Shown piece after piece: positions 18,412 through 25,821 of a DNA stretch of 64,000 bases. Every line of letters starts with the position of its first letter. The stretch's first letter is position 1. The notes below the pieces were generated by a model. That model was not told where the DNA came from. It saw only the letters and a program-made list of their open reading frames with translations, and did not search any database. The translations under genes were made by a program, and so were the position numbers. This stretch comes from CAJCBL01 sp035298965 (lineage in GTDB: Bacteria > Verrucomicrobiota > Verrucomicrobiia > Opitutales > Opitutaceae): NCBI GenBank assembly GCA_035298965.1, contig DATGXO010000001.1, positions 1-64,000 on the forward strand, given 5' to 3'.

Positions 18412-18766
18412 TCACTCGAGCTTCTTTATGATCGCTGTGAAGATGAGTTTCAACTCGTGGGCTTCTTGTCGGAGTCGTTGTCGCTCTGCCTCCAGGTCGG
18501 CGGCGGTGCCCACGTTGAGGAGACGGAGCCAGAGCTGGCTTTCCTTCGCCTCCTTGCGGGAGAGGCGGAAGTGCAACACCCGATCCTTGTCGCCGAGCGC
18601 TTCGTTGGCCTCGATGCAGTTTGCCGGGACCGAGCCGGAGGCGCAGCACGAGCTGCCTCACGTCCTCGATGTTGGACACGGTTCGCGGGAGTCGACCGAC
18701 CAATCGGCGCACCTCTTCCGCAAAGATCGCGGTCCGCTCCTCGAGATCTTTGGGATGCTCGCCCAT
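18412..18766 (-). pseudogene. Four-helix-bundle protein (23S rRNA intervening-sequence/Avd-like), frameshifted
   Basis: The ATG at 18766 begins MGEHPKDLEERTAIFAEEVR, and the frame runs to NIEDVRQLV. It then loses homology. In the next frame the family pattern resumes at once with ASGSVPANCIEANEALGDKD, then RLSRKEAKESQLWLRLLNVG, ending IFTAIIKKLE at the stop 18412-18414. One extra base near 18640-18650 explains the break. Together the parts make a normal ~117-residue member of this family, first seen in rRNA intervening sequences and related to Avd. Whether the shift is real or an assembly error cannot be told here. Confidence 0.85.
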
Positions 18767-18771
18767 GGGCG

Positions 18772-20019
18772 CTATTTGGAGTTTGGCGCTTTGGCGTTTG
18801 AGTTTTTGGCCCCGAGAATTTCTGCCACCTGCTGCACGTCTTTGTCGCCGCGGCCGCTGAGGTTCACGATCACGATCTTGTCCTTGGGCAGCTCCGCGGC
18901 GCGTTTGAGCGCGAAGGCGAGGGCGTGCGTCGATTCGAGGGCAGGGATGATGCCTTCGAGGCGCGAGAGCAGCTGGAAGGCCGCGAGCACCTCGTCGTCG
19001 GTCGCGTAGGCGAAATCGATCCGGCCGCGCTCATGGTAGAACGCGTGCTCGGGGCCGACGGCCGCGTAGTCGAGACCTGCGGACACCGAGTGGGTGAGGT
19101 CGATCTGGCCGTCGGCGTCTTGCAGGATGAAGGTCTTGCAGCCCTGAAGCACGCCGAGGCGGCCGCCGGCGAAGCGTGCCGCGTGTTCGCCGCGTTTGAT
19201 GCCGTGGCCGCCGGCCTCGACGCCGGTCATGCGGATGCTCGGCTCCTCGAGAAACTCGAAGAAGAGGCCGATGGCGTTGCTGCCGCCGCCGACACAGGCG
19301 ATGAGCTCGTCCGGGAGTCGGCCTTCGCGCTCGAGGATCTGAGCGCGGGCTTCCTGGCCGATCACTCGGTGGAAATCGCGGACCATCTTCGGGTACGGGT
19401 GCGAGCCGTAGGCGGTGCCGAGCACGTAGTGTGTACTGCGGACATTCGTGACCCAGTCGCGCATCGCTTCGTTGATCGCCTCTTTCAGCGTCTTCTGGCC
19501 GGCTTCGACGCCGACGACGGTCGCGCCCATGAGGCGCATGCGGAAGACGTTCAACGCCTGCCGGGCCATGTCGACTGCGCCCATGTAGACGACGCATTCG
19601 AGCCCGAACTTCGCGCAGGCCGCTGCGGTGGCGACGCCGTGCTGGCCAGCGCCGGTTTCCGCGATGACGCGCTTCTTGCCCATGCGGCGGGCGAGGAGAA
19701 CTTGGGCGAGGGCGTTGTTGATCTTGTGCGCGCCGGTGTGGAGAAGGTCCTCGCGTTTGAGGTAGATCTTGGCGCCGCCGACATGCTGCGTGAGGCGCTC
19801 AGCGAAATAGAGCTGTGTGGGCCGGCCGGCGAACTCCTTGAGGTGGTGCTTGAGCTCCGCCTGAAACGCCGGATCGAGCCGCACCCCGTCGTACGCGCGC
19901 TCGAGATCCTGCAGGGCGGTCATGAGCGTCTCGGGCACATAGACACCACCATACGGGCCGAAATGACCGGCGGCATCGGGGAGGGAGTTGCGGTCGAGCG
20001 AGGCAGGCGCGGAGGACAT
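18772..20019 (-). CDS. trpB: Tryptophan synthase beta subunit
   Basis: 415 residues from the ATG at 20019; the frame is open further upstream but only low-complexity sequence lies there. TrpB joins indole and serine to make tryptophan with PLP. Visible signatures are FGPYGGVYVPETLM, PLP lysine Lys99 in HTGAHKINNAL, the GAGQHG indole-tunnel region, phosphate-binding CVGGGSNAIG, and LSGRGDKD near the end. The tail AKNSNAKAPNSK is unusual and is partly encoded by the right arm of the inverted repeat at 18789-18800. No trpA lies next to it in this window. Confidence 0.95.
   Translation of the reverse strand: MSSAPASLDRNSLPDAAGHFGPYGGVYVPETLMTALQDLERAYDGVRLDPAFQAELKHHLKEFAGRPTQLYFAERLTQHVGGAKIYLKREDLLHTGAHKINNALAQVLLARRMGKKRVIAETGAGQHGVATAAACAKFGLECVVYMGAVDMARQALNVFRMRLMGATVVGVEAGQKTLKEAINEAMRDWVTNVRSTHYVLGTAYGSHPYPKMVRDFHRVIGQEARAQILEREGRLPDELIACVGGGSNAIGLFFEFLEEPSIRMTGVEAGGHGIKRGEHAARFAGGRLGVLQGCKTFILQDADGQIDLTHSVSAGLDYAAVGPEHAFYHERGRIDFAYATDDEVLAAFQLLSRLEGIIPALESTHALAFALKRAAELPKDKIVIVNLSGRGDKDVQQVAEILGAKNSNAKAPNSK
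18789..18800. repeat. Right arm of 12-bp inverted repeat (inside trpB 3' end)
   Basis: CTTTGGCGTTTG, the exact reverse complement of 18381-18392. It lies within the last codons of trpB and 22 bp from the start of the four-helix-bundle gene. Confidence 0.7.
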
Positions 20020-20349
20020 GGGAAACGAAGCAAGGGCAGGGCGCCGTGGTTGGCAACTCTGCCGGTGCGACGGCGGTTCCTCGGCGCACGCTCCGCCGCC
20101 GCTCTCCGCGGCCAGATTGATCCGATCGCTTTCAACGTGTTCGGTCGATCTGTTGCGGCCGCTGCGGCGCCGGCGAAGAGACGGCAAATCCGTTCTGGGG
20201 GCGGCACCCCGGTCCACAGTGGGGGTCCAGCGCAGCGTCGATATCGAGCCGGCGCGCTCCGGCAAGGCGTGCCGCCGGTCCGCGGCAGGAAGTGCCGAGA
20301 TCGTGGCGTGTGGCGATTGGAGTTGTTGAAAACCAAGCTGTAACACCTC
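20020..20349. other. Divergent intergenic region between trpB and the flagellar genes
   Basis: No gene is supported. It should contain the trpB promoter on the minus strand, but I cannot point to a convincing -35/-10 pair. The right edge meets the sigma-54 promoter of flhF. Confidence 0.45.
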
Positions 20350-20365
20350 TGGCACTGGCCTTGCA
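20350..20365 (+). promoter_or_regulatory. Sigma-54 promoter for flhF and the downstream flagellar genes
   Basis: TGGCAC-TGGCC-TTGCA matches the sigma-54 consensus TGGCAC-N5-TTGCA fully, with GG and GC separated by 10 bp. The invariant C of the -12 element (20364) is 15 nt from the flhF ATG. Transcription about 12 nt downstream would leave a leader of about 3 nt. Confidence 0.8.
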
Positions 20366-20378
20366 CTAGGGCGCCGGA

Positions 20379-21566
20379 ATGCAAGCCCAGGGTCGTAGAA
20401 CGCCGCCCGAGGCACCCGCCTCAACATCATCTGCCGAAATCGGCGCCTCCTACCGTTTCCTCGTCCGCTCGGCGGAAGAAGCGGTCGGGGCGATCCGTAA
20501 GCAGTTGGGCGACGAGGCTCGGGTGGTTTCGGTGCGTGCAGTGAAGGCCGGCGGGATCGCCGGTCTGCTGGGCAGCACCCGGCTCGAGGTGATCGCGCAG
20601 GCTCAGCCGGCACCCGCGCTTCAGGCGCCGGCCAGCAAAGAACCGGTCGTCGAGCCTATGCCTGCGCTTGAGGAGATCGCGGCGACGGCCACGCCGACCG
20701 CACGCGCAGTCACGCCAAGTGCGCTCTATGCGGCAGCCGCACCAGCCGCGGAACGCGTTCCCGCTCCGACGCCAGCGCGGACCGCTCCGGCCGAGAGCGC
20801 GATGAGCGAGACGCGGCGTTCCGCCCCGGCGCCGAAACTCGATGGGCTGCTGCGCCGGTCCGGACTTTCCGAGGCGTTGATCGCGCGGCTGCAATCGACT
20901 CCGGGTTGGCCGGAAGCCGAAGGCCGGCCGCTGCACCAAGGCCTTTCCGAAGTGGCGGGGCAGATCCGTCGGCTCGCGGCGACAGCCAAGACGCGGCCGC
21001 TGCCCGCTCGCGCGGCGTTTGTCGGGTTGCCCGGCGTGGGATGCACGACGGCGTTGTGCAAATGGCTTTCGGCGGAGGTTTTCACACACGGTCGCCACGG
21101 CACGGTGGCAAGCATCGAGTTCGACCGGCCGAAGGCCGCCGAGGATCTCGCGGTGTTCGCGGAGTTGCTCGGGGTCGACTTCGCTCGCGCGGTGCCGGCG
21201 CCGGATTCAGGGGAGGAACGTTTTTGTTACGCGGACATGCCTTCGCTCTCGCTCACCCGCGCGGACGAAAACGCGCGGCTGCGGGCGTTCCTCGACGAGG
21301 CGCAGATTCGCGGGCGCGTGCTCGTCGTCTCCGGGCTGCTCGACAGTGCTGTGCTGCGGCAGGCGTGTACGGCCGGACTGGAGATCGGTTGCACCCACGT
21401 TGTCTTCACCCAGCTCGACGAACTCCCGCAGTGGGGTAAGTTGTGGGACTTCTTGATTGAGGCACCGCTGGCGCCGTTGCTCGCCACGCTGGGCCCGAGC
21501 CTGAGCGGCGAGTGCGAGAGCGACGTCGTCGGCGCGGTGTTGCGCCGGACGTTTCCCTGGAGCTGA
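20379..21566 (+). CDS. flhF: FlhF-like SRP-family protein with degenerate GTPase site
   Basis: 395 residues. The N-terminus has the FlhF signature: YRFLVRSAEEAVGAIRKQLG, ARVVSVR and LLGSTRLEVIA. A Pro/Ala-rich linker (~75-150) leads to an NG-like region. The Walker A is GLPGVGCTT, with Cys222 where the P-loop Lys should be. The DTAG motif reads DMPSL and TKLD reads TQLDE. FlhF normally places the polar flagellum using GTP-driven dimerisation with FlhG; this copy probably cannot hydrolyse GTP. It is first in the flagellar block, behind a sigma-54 promoter, 2 nt before the next gene. Confidence 0.85.
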   Translation: MQAQGRRTPPEAPASTSSAEIGASYRFLVRSAEEAVGAIRKQLGDEARVVSVRAVKAGGIAGLLGSTRLEVIAQAQPAPALQAPASKEPVVEPMPALEEIAATATPTARAVTPSALYAAAAPAAERVPAPTPARTAPAESAMSETRRSAPAPKLDGLLRRSGLSEALIARLQSTPGWPEAEGRPLHQGLSEVAGQIRRLAATAKTRPLPARAAFVGLPGVGCTTALCKWLSAEVFTHGRHGTVASIEFDRPKAAEDLAVFAELLGVDFARAVPAPDSGEERFCYADMPSLSLTRADENARLRAFLDEAQIRGRVLVVSGLLDSAVLRQACTAGLEIGCTHVVFTQLDELPQWGKLWDFLIEAPLAPLLATLGPSLSGECESDVVGAVLRRTFPWS

Positions 21567-21568
21567 CC

Positions 21569-21826
21569 ATGCGTTACGCGTTTTTCATCGGCGGTTTCAT
21601 CGGTTTCACGTTGACGGCGGCGACGGGGTTCCTGTCTGGCCGCCCGGGTGAGATCGTCTTCCGCGATGCGGCGATCAGCTGCGTGGTCGCTGCGTTCCTT
21701 TTCCGGTGGTTCTGGTCGGTGGTGGTGAAGGCCTTCGTGGAGGCCGCGCACCAACGCCGCCAACAAGCCGCCCAGTCCGCCAAGTCCGGCGATGAATCGT
21801 CGGCGTCTCCTGCTGCTCAACCCTGA
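21569..21826 (+). CDS. Small membrane protein in flagellar operon
   Basis: 85 residues from the ATG at 21569, 2 nt after the flhF stop. Two hydrophobic segments are seen, FFIGGFIGFTLTAATGFLSG and AAISCVVAAFLFRWFWSVVV, followed by a charged, Ala/Ser-rich tail. I do not recognise a family. Its position, tightly packed between flhF and fliA, suggests a flagellar or chemotaxis-related role, perhaps membrane anchoring of FlhF or the motor. Confidence 0.75.
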   Translation: MRYAFFIGGFIGFTLTAATGFLSGRPGEIVFRDAAISCVVAAFLFRWFWSVVVKAFVEAAHQRRQQAAQSAKSGDESSASPAAQP

Positions 21827-21839
21827 ACGAGTCTGAACC

Positions 21840-22673
21840 ATGAAAGCCGCCCAAGGTACCGCGAAGAAATCGCCCGCCCCCGTCGAGCCCGCCCCCGCTG
21901 CCGCTCCGTTGAAATCTGCCGCCGCCGCCGTGTGGCGCACCTACCAAGGAGCCGAGGCGAGCACGCTCGACGAGAAGGCGCTCACCGAACGTTACCTGCC
22001 GCTCGTGCGCTCGGTCGTCGATCGTATCCGGATCAATCTGCCGCCGCACATCGAGGCCGAGGACCTCTACAGCGTGGGCATCCTCGGGCTCATCGCGGCG
22101 GTGAAGAACTACGATCCGAAGCAGAACAACACGTTCGCGGCCTACGCCAGCCGCCGCATCCGCGGCTCCGTGCTCGACGAGCTTCGCCGCCTCGACTGGC
22201 GTCCGCGTCGCGCGCGGGCCAAGGCCCGCCGCATCAAGGAGGTGATCGCCGAGATCGAGCAGAAGAACGGCCGGCCCGCGACGGACGACGAGGTGCGCAA
22301 GGCGCTGGGCATCTCCGCCAAGGAGTACGCCAAGTGGCTGGAGGAGGCGAAGCCCGCCTGCTTCCTCGCGCTCGACCAGTCGCCCGACGAGGAGGGCGGC
22401 GAACGTTCCAGTCTCCACGAGATCATCGCCGACGACACCGACGTGCTCGCCCGCGACGACATGGAACGTCGCGAGTTGCAGGAACTTGTCGCTCAAAGAA
22501 TCCGCCAACTGCCCGATATACCGCGCAAGATCCTCGCGATGTATTACCACGAAAACATGCGGTTGGCGGAAATCGCCTCCGTCTTCAACCTCACCGAGTC
22601 CCGCATCTGCCAGATTCACGCCCAGACGATCATCGGGCTGCGTGGCTACATCCAACGCGTGCGGGAGCAATAA
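21840..22673 (+). CDS. fliA: RNA polymerase sigma factor for flagellar genes (sigma-28)
   Basis: 277 residues. Region 2 reads LPLVRSVVDRIRINLPPHIE, then EDLYSVGILGLIAAV and TFAAYASRRIRGSVLDELRR (the FliA-type 2.4 area). Region 3 contains NGRPATDDEVRKALGIS, and region 4 ends with RLAEIASVFNLTESRICQIH. The first ~35 residues are an Ala/Pro-rich extension. FliA drives late flagellar genes (flagellin, motor) after hook completion. It lies between flhF and motA, all in one direction, under the probable control of the sigma-54 promoter. Confidence 0.95.
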   Translation: MKAAQGTAKKSPAPVEPAPAAAPLKSAAAAVWRTYQGAEASTLDEKALTERYLPLVRSVVDRIRINLPPHIEAEDLYSVGILGLIAAVKNYDPKQNNTFAAYASRRIRGSVLDELRRLDWRPRRARAKARRIKEVIAEIEQKNGRPATDDEVRKALGISAKEYAKWLEEAKPACFLALDQSPDEEGGERSSLHEIIADDTDVLARDDMERRELQELVAQRIRQLPDIPRKILAMYYHENMRLAEIASVFNLTESRICQIHAQTIIGLRGYIQRVREQ

Positions 22674-22688
22674 GCGGGACCGACCAAC

Positions 22689-23552
22689 ATGATTCTGCTG
22701 GTCGGATTTCTGATCGTGTTCGGAGCCGCGATGGGCGGCTTCATGGTGGCCGGTGGCAACCCGCTGGTGTTGCTGCACGTCTCGGAGTTCATCGTCATCG
22801 GCGGCATCGCACTTGGCATCGTGGTGATTTCGAGTCCCACCCACTCGATCATGGCGATGATCGCGAAGATCAAAGGCGCGGTCGCCGGCGGGCACACGGG
22901 CAAGGCCGAGTACATGGATCTGCTGAAACTCCTCTATGAGATCTTCCTGCTCGGCCGCCGCAGCGGTCTGATCGCCCTCGAAGGCCACATCCTCGAGCCG
23001 GAAAAGAGCACCATCTTCACGAAATACCACAGCTTCGTGCACCACCCCGAGCGGGTGGAGTTCCTGTGCAACGGCCTGCGACCTGTCGTCGACGGCAAGA
23101 TCAAGCCCGACCAACTCGAGGCGTTGCTCGAGGTGGAACTCGACGCGAAAGCCAACGAAGCCGACGAACCCGTCCACATCCTCCAGCTCGTCGGCGATTC
23201 GCTGCCGGGTGTCGGCATCGTCGCCGCGGTGCTCGGTATCATCAACACCATGGCCGCGATCTCCGAAGGCCCGGAAGCGGTCGGCGAAAAGGTCGCCGCG
23301 GCGCTGACCGGCACCTTCATCGGCGTGTTTGCTGCGTACGGCTTCGTCAATCCGCTCGCCGCCCGCATCAAACACAACAACGCCAACGACGATAAATATT
23401 TCCGCTGCATCCTGCAGGCGGTGTCCGGTTTCGCGAAGGGCCTCGCGCCGCTCATGGCCGTTGAGGTCGCGCGTCGCTCGCTCGACAGCACGGTCCAGCC
23501 GGGTGCCGACGAGCTCGAGGGGATCCTCAAGGGCATGCCGCCGGCCAAGTGA
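22689..23552 (+). CDS. motA: Flagellar motor stator protein MotA
   Basis: 287 residues with four membrane segments: an N-terminal pair (MILLVGFLIVFGAAMGGFMV and FIVIGGIALGIVVIS) and a C-terminal pair (VGIVAAVLGIINTMAAI and ALTGTFIGVFAAYGFVNPLA). The cytoplasmic loop between them contacts the rotor FliG. MotA and MotB form the ion-conducting stator. It begins 15 bp after fliA and is followed by motB after 24 bp. Confidence 0.95.
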   Translation: MILLVGFLIVFGAAMGGFMVAGGNPLVLLHVSEFIVIGGIALGIVVISSPTHSIMAMIAKIKGAVAGGHTGKAEYMDLLKLLYEIFLLGRRSGLIALEGHILEPEKSTIFTKYHSFVHHPERVEFLCNGLRPVVDGKIKPDQLEALLEVELDAKANEADEPVHILQLVGDSLPGVGIVAAVLGIINTMAAISEGPEAVGEKVAAALTGTFIGVFAAYGFVNPLAARIKHNNANDDKYFRCILQAVSGFAKGLAPLMAVEVARRSLDSTVQPGADELEGILKGMPPAK

Positions 23553-23576
23553 GGCTGCGGCGCGGAGGAACTCGCG

Positions 23577-24371
23577 ATGGCGAAAAAGAAAGATGCCCAC
23601 CACGGCGGCGCCTGGAAGGTCGCCTTCGCCGATTTCATGACGGCGATGATGGCGCTGTTCCTCGTGCTCTGGATCTCGGCCCAGGACCAGGAGATCCTCA
23701 TCGCGACGTCGCAGTATTTTCAAAGCCCGTTCAACTCGCCCCTCGACAACACCAGCGGCGTCCTGCCGTTCCAGTCGAACTCCACGCCACGCGGCGATGA
23801 CAGCGAGTCCGGCGGCAAGAACAGCGCCGCGGTCGACCTCTCCGCGATGCAGGCTCTCGCCCGCGAATTCTACCGGTTGCTCAACGTCTCCGAGACCGAT
23901 CCGAACAACCCGGTGCGCGTCGAAGTGACCAGCGACGGCTTGCGCGTCACGCTCTACGACCGCGCCAACCAGCCCGTTTTCCAGCGCGACAGCGCGGAGT
24001 TCACCGAGTGGGGCAACATGACGATCCAGAACCTCGCCTGGCTGATCGATCGGCAGAAGTTCCGCATCGTTGTCGAGGGTCACACCCGCGCGGGCGTGAG
24101 CAGCACGCGCCCGGACTACACCGAGTGGGATTTGGCCACGGATCAGGTGCAGGCGGTGCGCCGCGCGCTCACCTACTACGCCGTCGATCCCTCACGTTTC
24201 GAGCGCCTCAGCGGCTATGGCTCCTCGATGCCGCTGCCCGGCGAGGCGCCCGACTCGTTGCGCAACCAGCGCATCGTGATGAGTCTCTCCATGGCGGGGC
24301 GACCCTCCGACACGCGAGATTCGAAGAAGACCCGCGAAACGCCGCACGCGGCCCCCGGCGAGCATCCCTGA
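23577..24371 (+). CDS. motB: Flagellar motor stator protein MotB
   Basis: 264 residues. The short cytoplasmic N-terminus and single helix read AFADFMTAMMALFLVLWISA, with the ion-binding Asp19. A linker leads to an OmpA-like peptidoglycan-binding domain (~150-250) containing VEGHTRAGVSSTRPDYTEWD and ALTYYAVDPSRFERLSGYG, and NQRIVMSLS near the end. It anchors the stator to the cell wall. It directly follows motA. Confidence 0.95.
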   Translation: MAKKKDAHHGGAWKVAFADFMTAMMALFLVLWISAQDQEILIATSQYFQSPFNSPLDNTSGVLPFQSNSTPRGDDSESGGKNSAAVDLSAMQALAREFYRLLNVSETDPNNPVRVEVTSDGLRVTLYDRANQPVFQRDSAEFTEWGNMTIQNLAWLIDRQKFRIVVEGHTRAGVSSTRPDYTEWDLATDQVQAVRRALTYYAVDPSRFERLSGYGSSMPLPGEAPDSLRNQRIVMSLSMAGRPSDTRDSKKTRETPHAAPGEHP

Positions 24372-24380
24372 TTTTCCTCT

Positions 24381-24635
24381 GTGAAAGACTTTCTCCAGAA
24401 TCGTCCACGGGTGAACGCGCCGCATCGCGGCACCGCCGAGTTCACGGCTGCCGCGTCGCAGCCGACTCCGCTCTTCGATGCCGCCATGCTCGGCACCGCG
24501 CATCCCGGTGGCGGAGGGCACGAGCCGAGCGTCGAAGCGATCAAGGAGGGCGACCGCGTCACCAAGCTGATCGTCACCTGCCGCTGCGGAGAGAAGATCG
24601 AGATCCTCTGCGCGTACGCGCCCGGCCAGCGCTGA
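24381..24635 (+). CDS. Hypothetical C-x-C protein in flagellar operon
   Basis: 84 residues from a GTG at 24381, 9 bp after motB. The N-terminal half is Ala/Pro-rich and probably disordered. The C-terminal half reads VTKLIVTCRCGEKIEILCAY, a CxCG plus Cys pattern that could bind metal. I do not recognise a named family. Its position right behind motB and before the flgF promoter suggests a motility-linked role. Confidence 0.7.
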   Translation: MKDFLQNRPRVNAPHRGTAEFTAAASQPTPLFDAAMLGTAHPGGGGHEPSVEAIKEGDRVTKLIVTCRCGEKIEILCAYAPGQR

Positions 24636-24841
24636 GCGCGTGTCACCCGACGGCGCGTACACGTGCGGCCGTGCGGTGCGGTGGAGCGGGGGAGGGCACG
24701 TCTCGCGGCGCGGCAGGCCGGCTTGGGCACTCTTTGGGCTGGTTCGCCGCGGGCACAACCTTCCGCGATGCCACAGGAAGAGTTTTCCTCCTCGTGGCGC
24801 GGTGTTTTCTTAAGTCGCAGTGAATCAGCGCGAAATGACGG

Positions 24842-24857
24842 TGGCATAGGGGCTGCA
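24842..24857 (+). promoter_or_regulatory. Sigma-54 promoter for flgF-flgL
   Basis: TGGCAT-AGGGG-CTGCA keeps the essential GG and GC with 10 bp between them. The C of the -12 element (24856) is 15 nt from the flgF ATG, the same spacing as at flhF, so the predicted leader is again about 3 nt. The 24636-24841 stretch before it has no supported gene. Confidence 0.7.
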
Positions 24858-24870
24858 ACTGAGGCCGGGA

Positions 24871-25608
24871 ATGAATATTGGCCTCTACCTCGGAGCTGCG
24901 GCGATGGGCGCCCTGGAGCGCTGGCAGGAAGCCACGTCTCAGAACATCGCCGCCAGCGGCACACCGGGTTACCGCAAACGCGAGGTCGAGTTTTCGATGG
25001 ATGCCGCCGGTGCGCTGCCCGCAGGCGCCGCGAATGGCAACGCCACCCAGCCCGCCGAGTTTCCCTCCAGCCGGGTGTCGGTTGCGTTTCATCCCGGCCA
25101 GCTCATCGGCACCGGCCGCGAGCTCGATGTCGCGATCCAGGGCGACGGCCTTTTCGAGGTGCAGACCGCCGACGGCAACCGCGCCTACACCCGTGCCGGA
25201 AGTTTCTATACCAACTCTGAGCGCGTGCTCGTCGACGCCCAAGGCAACACCTTGCTGGGCGAGGGTGGGGCGCCGATCCAGTTGCTTCCTGATGGTGGCC
25301 CGCTCGCGATCGCGGGCGACGGCACGCTCTCGCAGAACGGCCAGCAGATCGGTCGCCTCACGATCCAGCGTTTCGCCGATCCGCAGCAGCTCACGCCGCT
25401 CTCCGGCGGACTCTTCGCCGCCGGCGGCCAGACACCCGAGACCGTCGAGAATCCCACGCTCGTGCAGGGCTCCCTCGAGACGAGCAACGTGCAGGCCGTC
25501 GGCGAGATGGTGAACCTCATCCAGATTTCCCGCGCCTACGAAGCCGCGCAGAAAGTCATCACCTCGCGCGACGACACTCTCGACAAGACCATCCGTGCCG
25601 CCGTCTAG
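24871..25608 (+). CDS. flgF: Flagellar proximal rod protein FlgF
   Basis: 245 residues. The N-terminal rod motif reads GALERWQEATSQNIAASGTP with GYRKREVEF. The centre has DVAIQGDGLFEVQTADGNRA and YTRAGSF, and the C-terminal helix reads NVQAVGEMVNLIQISRAYEA. These are the flagellar basal-body rod N- and C-terminal signatures. The following gene is the larger, better conserved flgG, so this copy is taken as FlgF. It starts the rod/ring/hook-junction operon behind the sigma-54 site. Confidence 0.9.
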   Translation: MNIGLYLGAAAMGALERWQEATSQNIAASGTPGYRKREVEFSMDAAGALPAGAANGNATQPAEFPSSRVSVAFHPGQLIGTGRELDVAIQGDGLFEVQTADGNRAYTRAGSFYTNSERVLVDAQGNTLLGEGGAPIQLLPDGGPLAIAGDGTLSQNGQQIGRLTIQRFADPQQLTPLSGGLFAAGGQTPETVENPTLVQGSLETSNVQAVGEMVNLIQISRAYEAAQKVITSRDDTLDKTIRAAV

Positions 25609-25626
25609 CCGCACCCGTTTTCGCCC

Positions 25627-25785
25627 ATGAACTCGCGCCGCCTCCGCCTCTCTTCTCCCGCCACCCTCCGCCTCGGTCCCGTGCAGCGCCTGCTGGCGTT
25701 CTGCCTCGGAGAGAGTCCGCGTCTGAGTCCGCCGTCGCGCCGCCGTACACCCGGCCGTATCGGCCGTTCCCTGCCGAAGGAGTGA
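25627..25785 (+). CDS. Possible small ORF between flgF and flgG
   Basis: 52 codons from the ATG at 25627 to the TGA at 25783-25785, filling the 213-bp gap between flgF and flgG. The product is Arg/Pro/Ser-rich (MNSRRLRLSSPATLRLGPVQ). No family is recognised and no clear ribosome site is seen; it could be spurious in GC-rich DNA. Confidence 0.25.
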   Translation: MNSRRLRLSSPATLRLGPVQRLLAFCLGESPRLSPPSRRRTPGRIGRSLPKE

Positions 25786-25821
25786 TTCACTCCGCGCCCG
25801 CCACCACTGACCCCGCCGCCG

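Noticed and set aside
20020..20613. Upstream extension of trpB by almost 200 residues
   Set aside because: Low-complexity Arg/Pro sequence with no TrpB character; family start lies near 20019.
21675..24083. Long minus-strand frame over fliA-motA-motB
   Set aside because: Shadow of three genes with unmistakable motifs on the + strand; the translation is Asp/Arg/Val-rich without domains.
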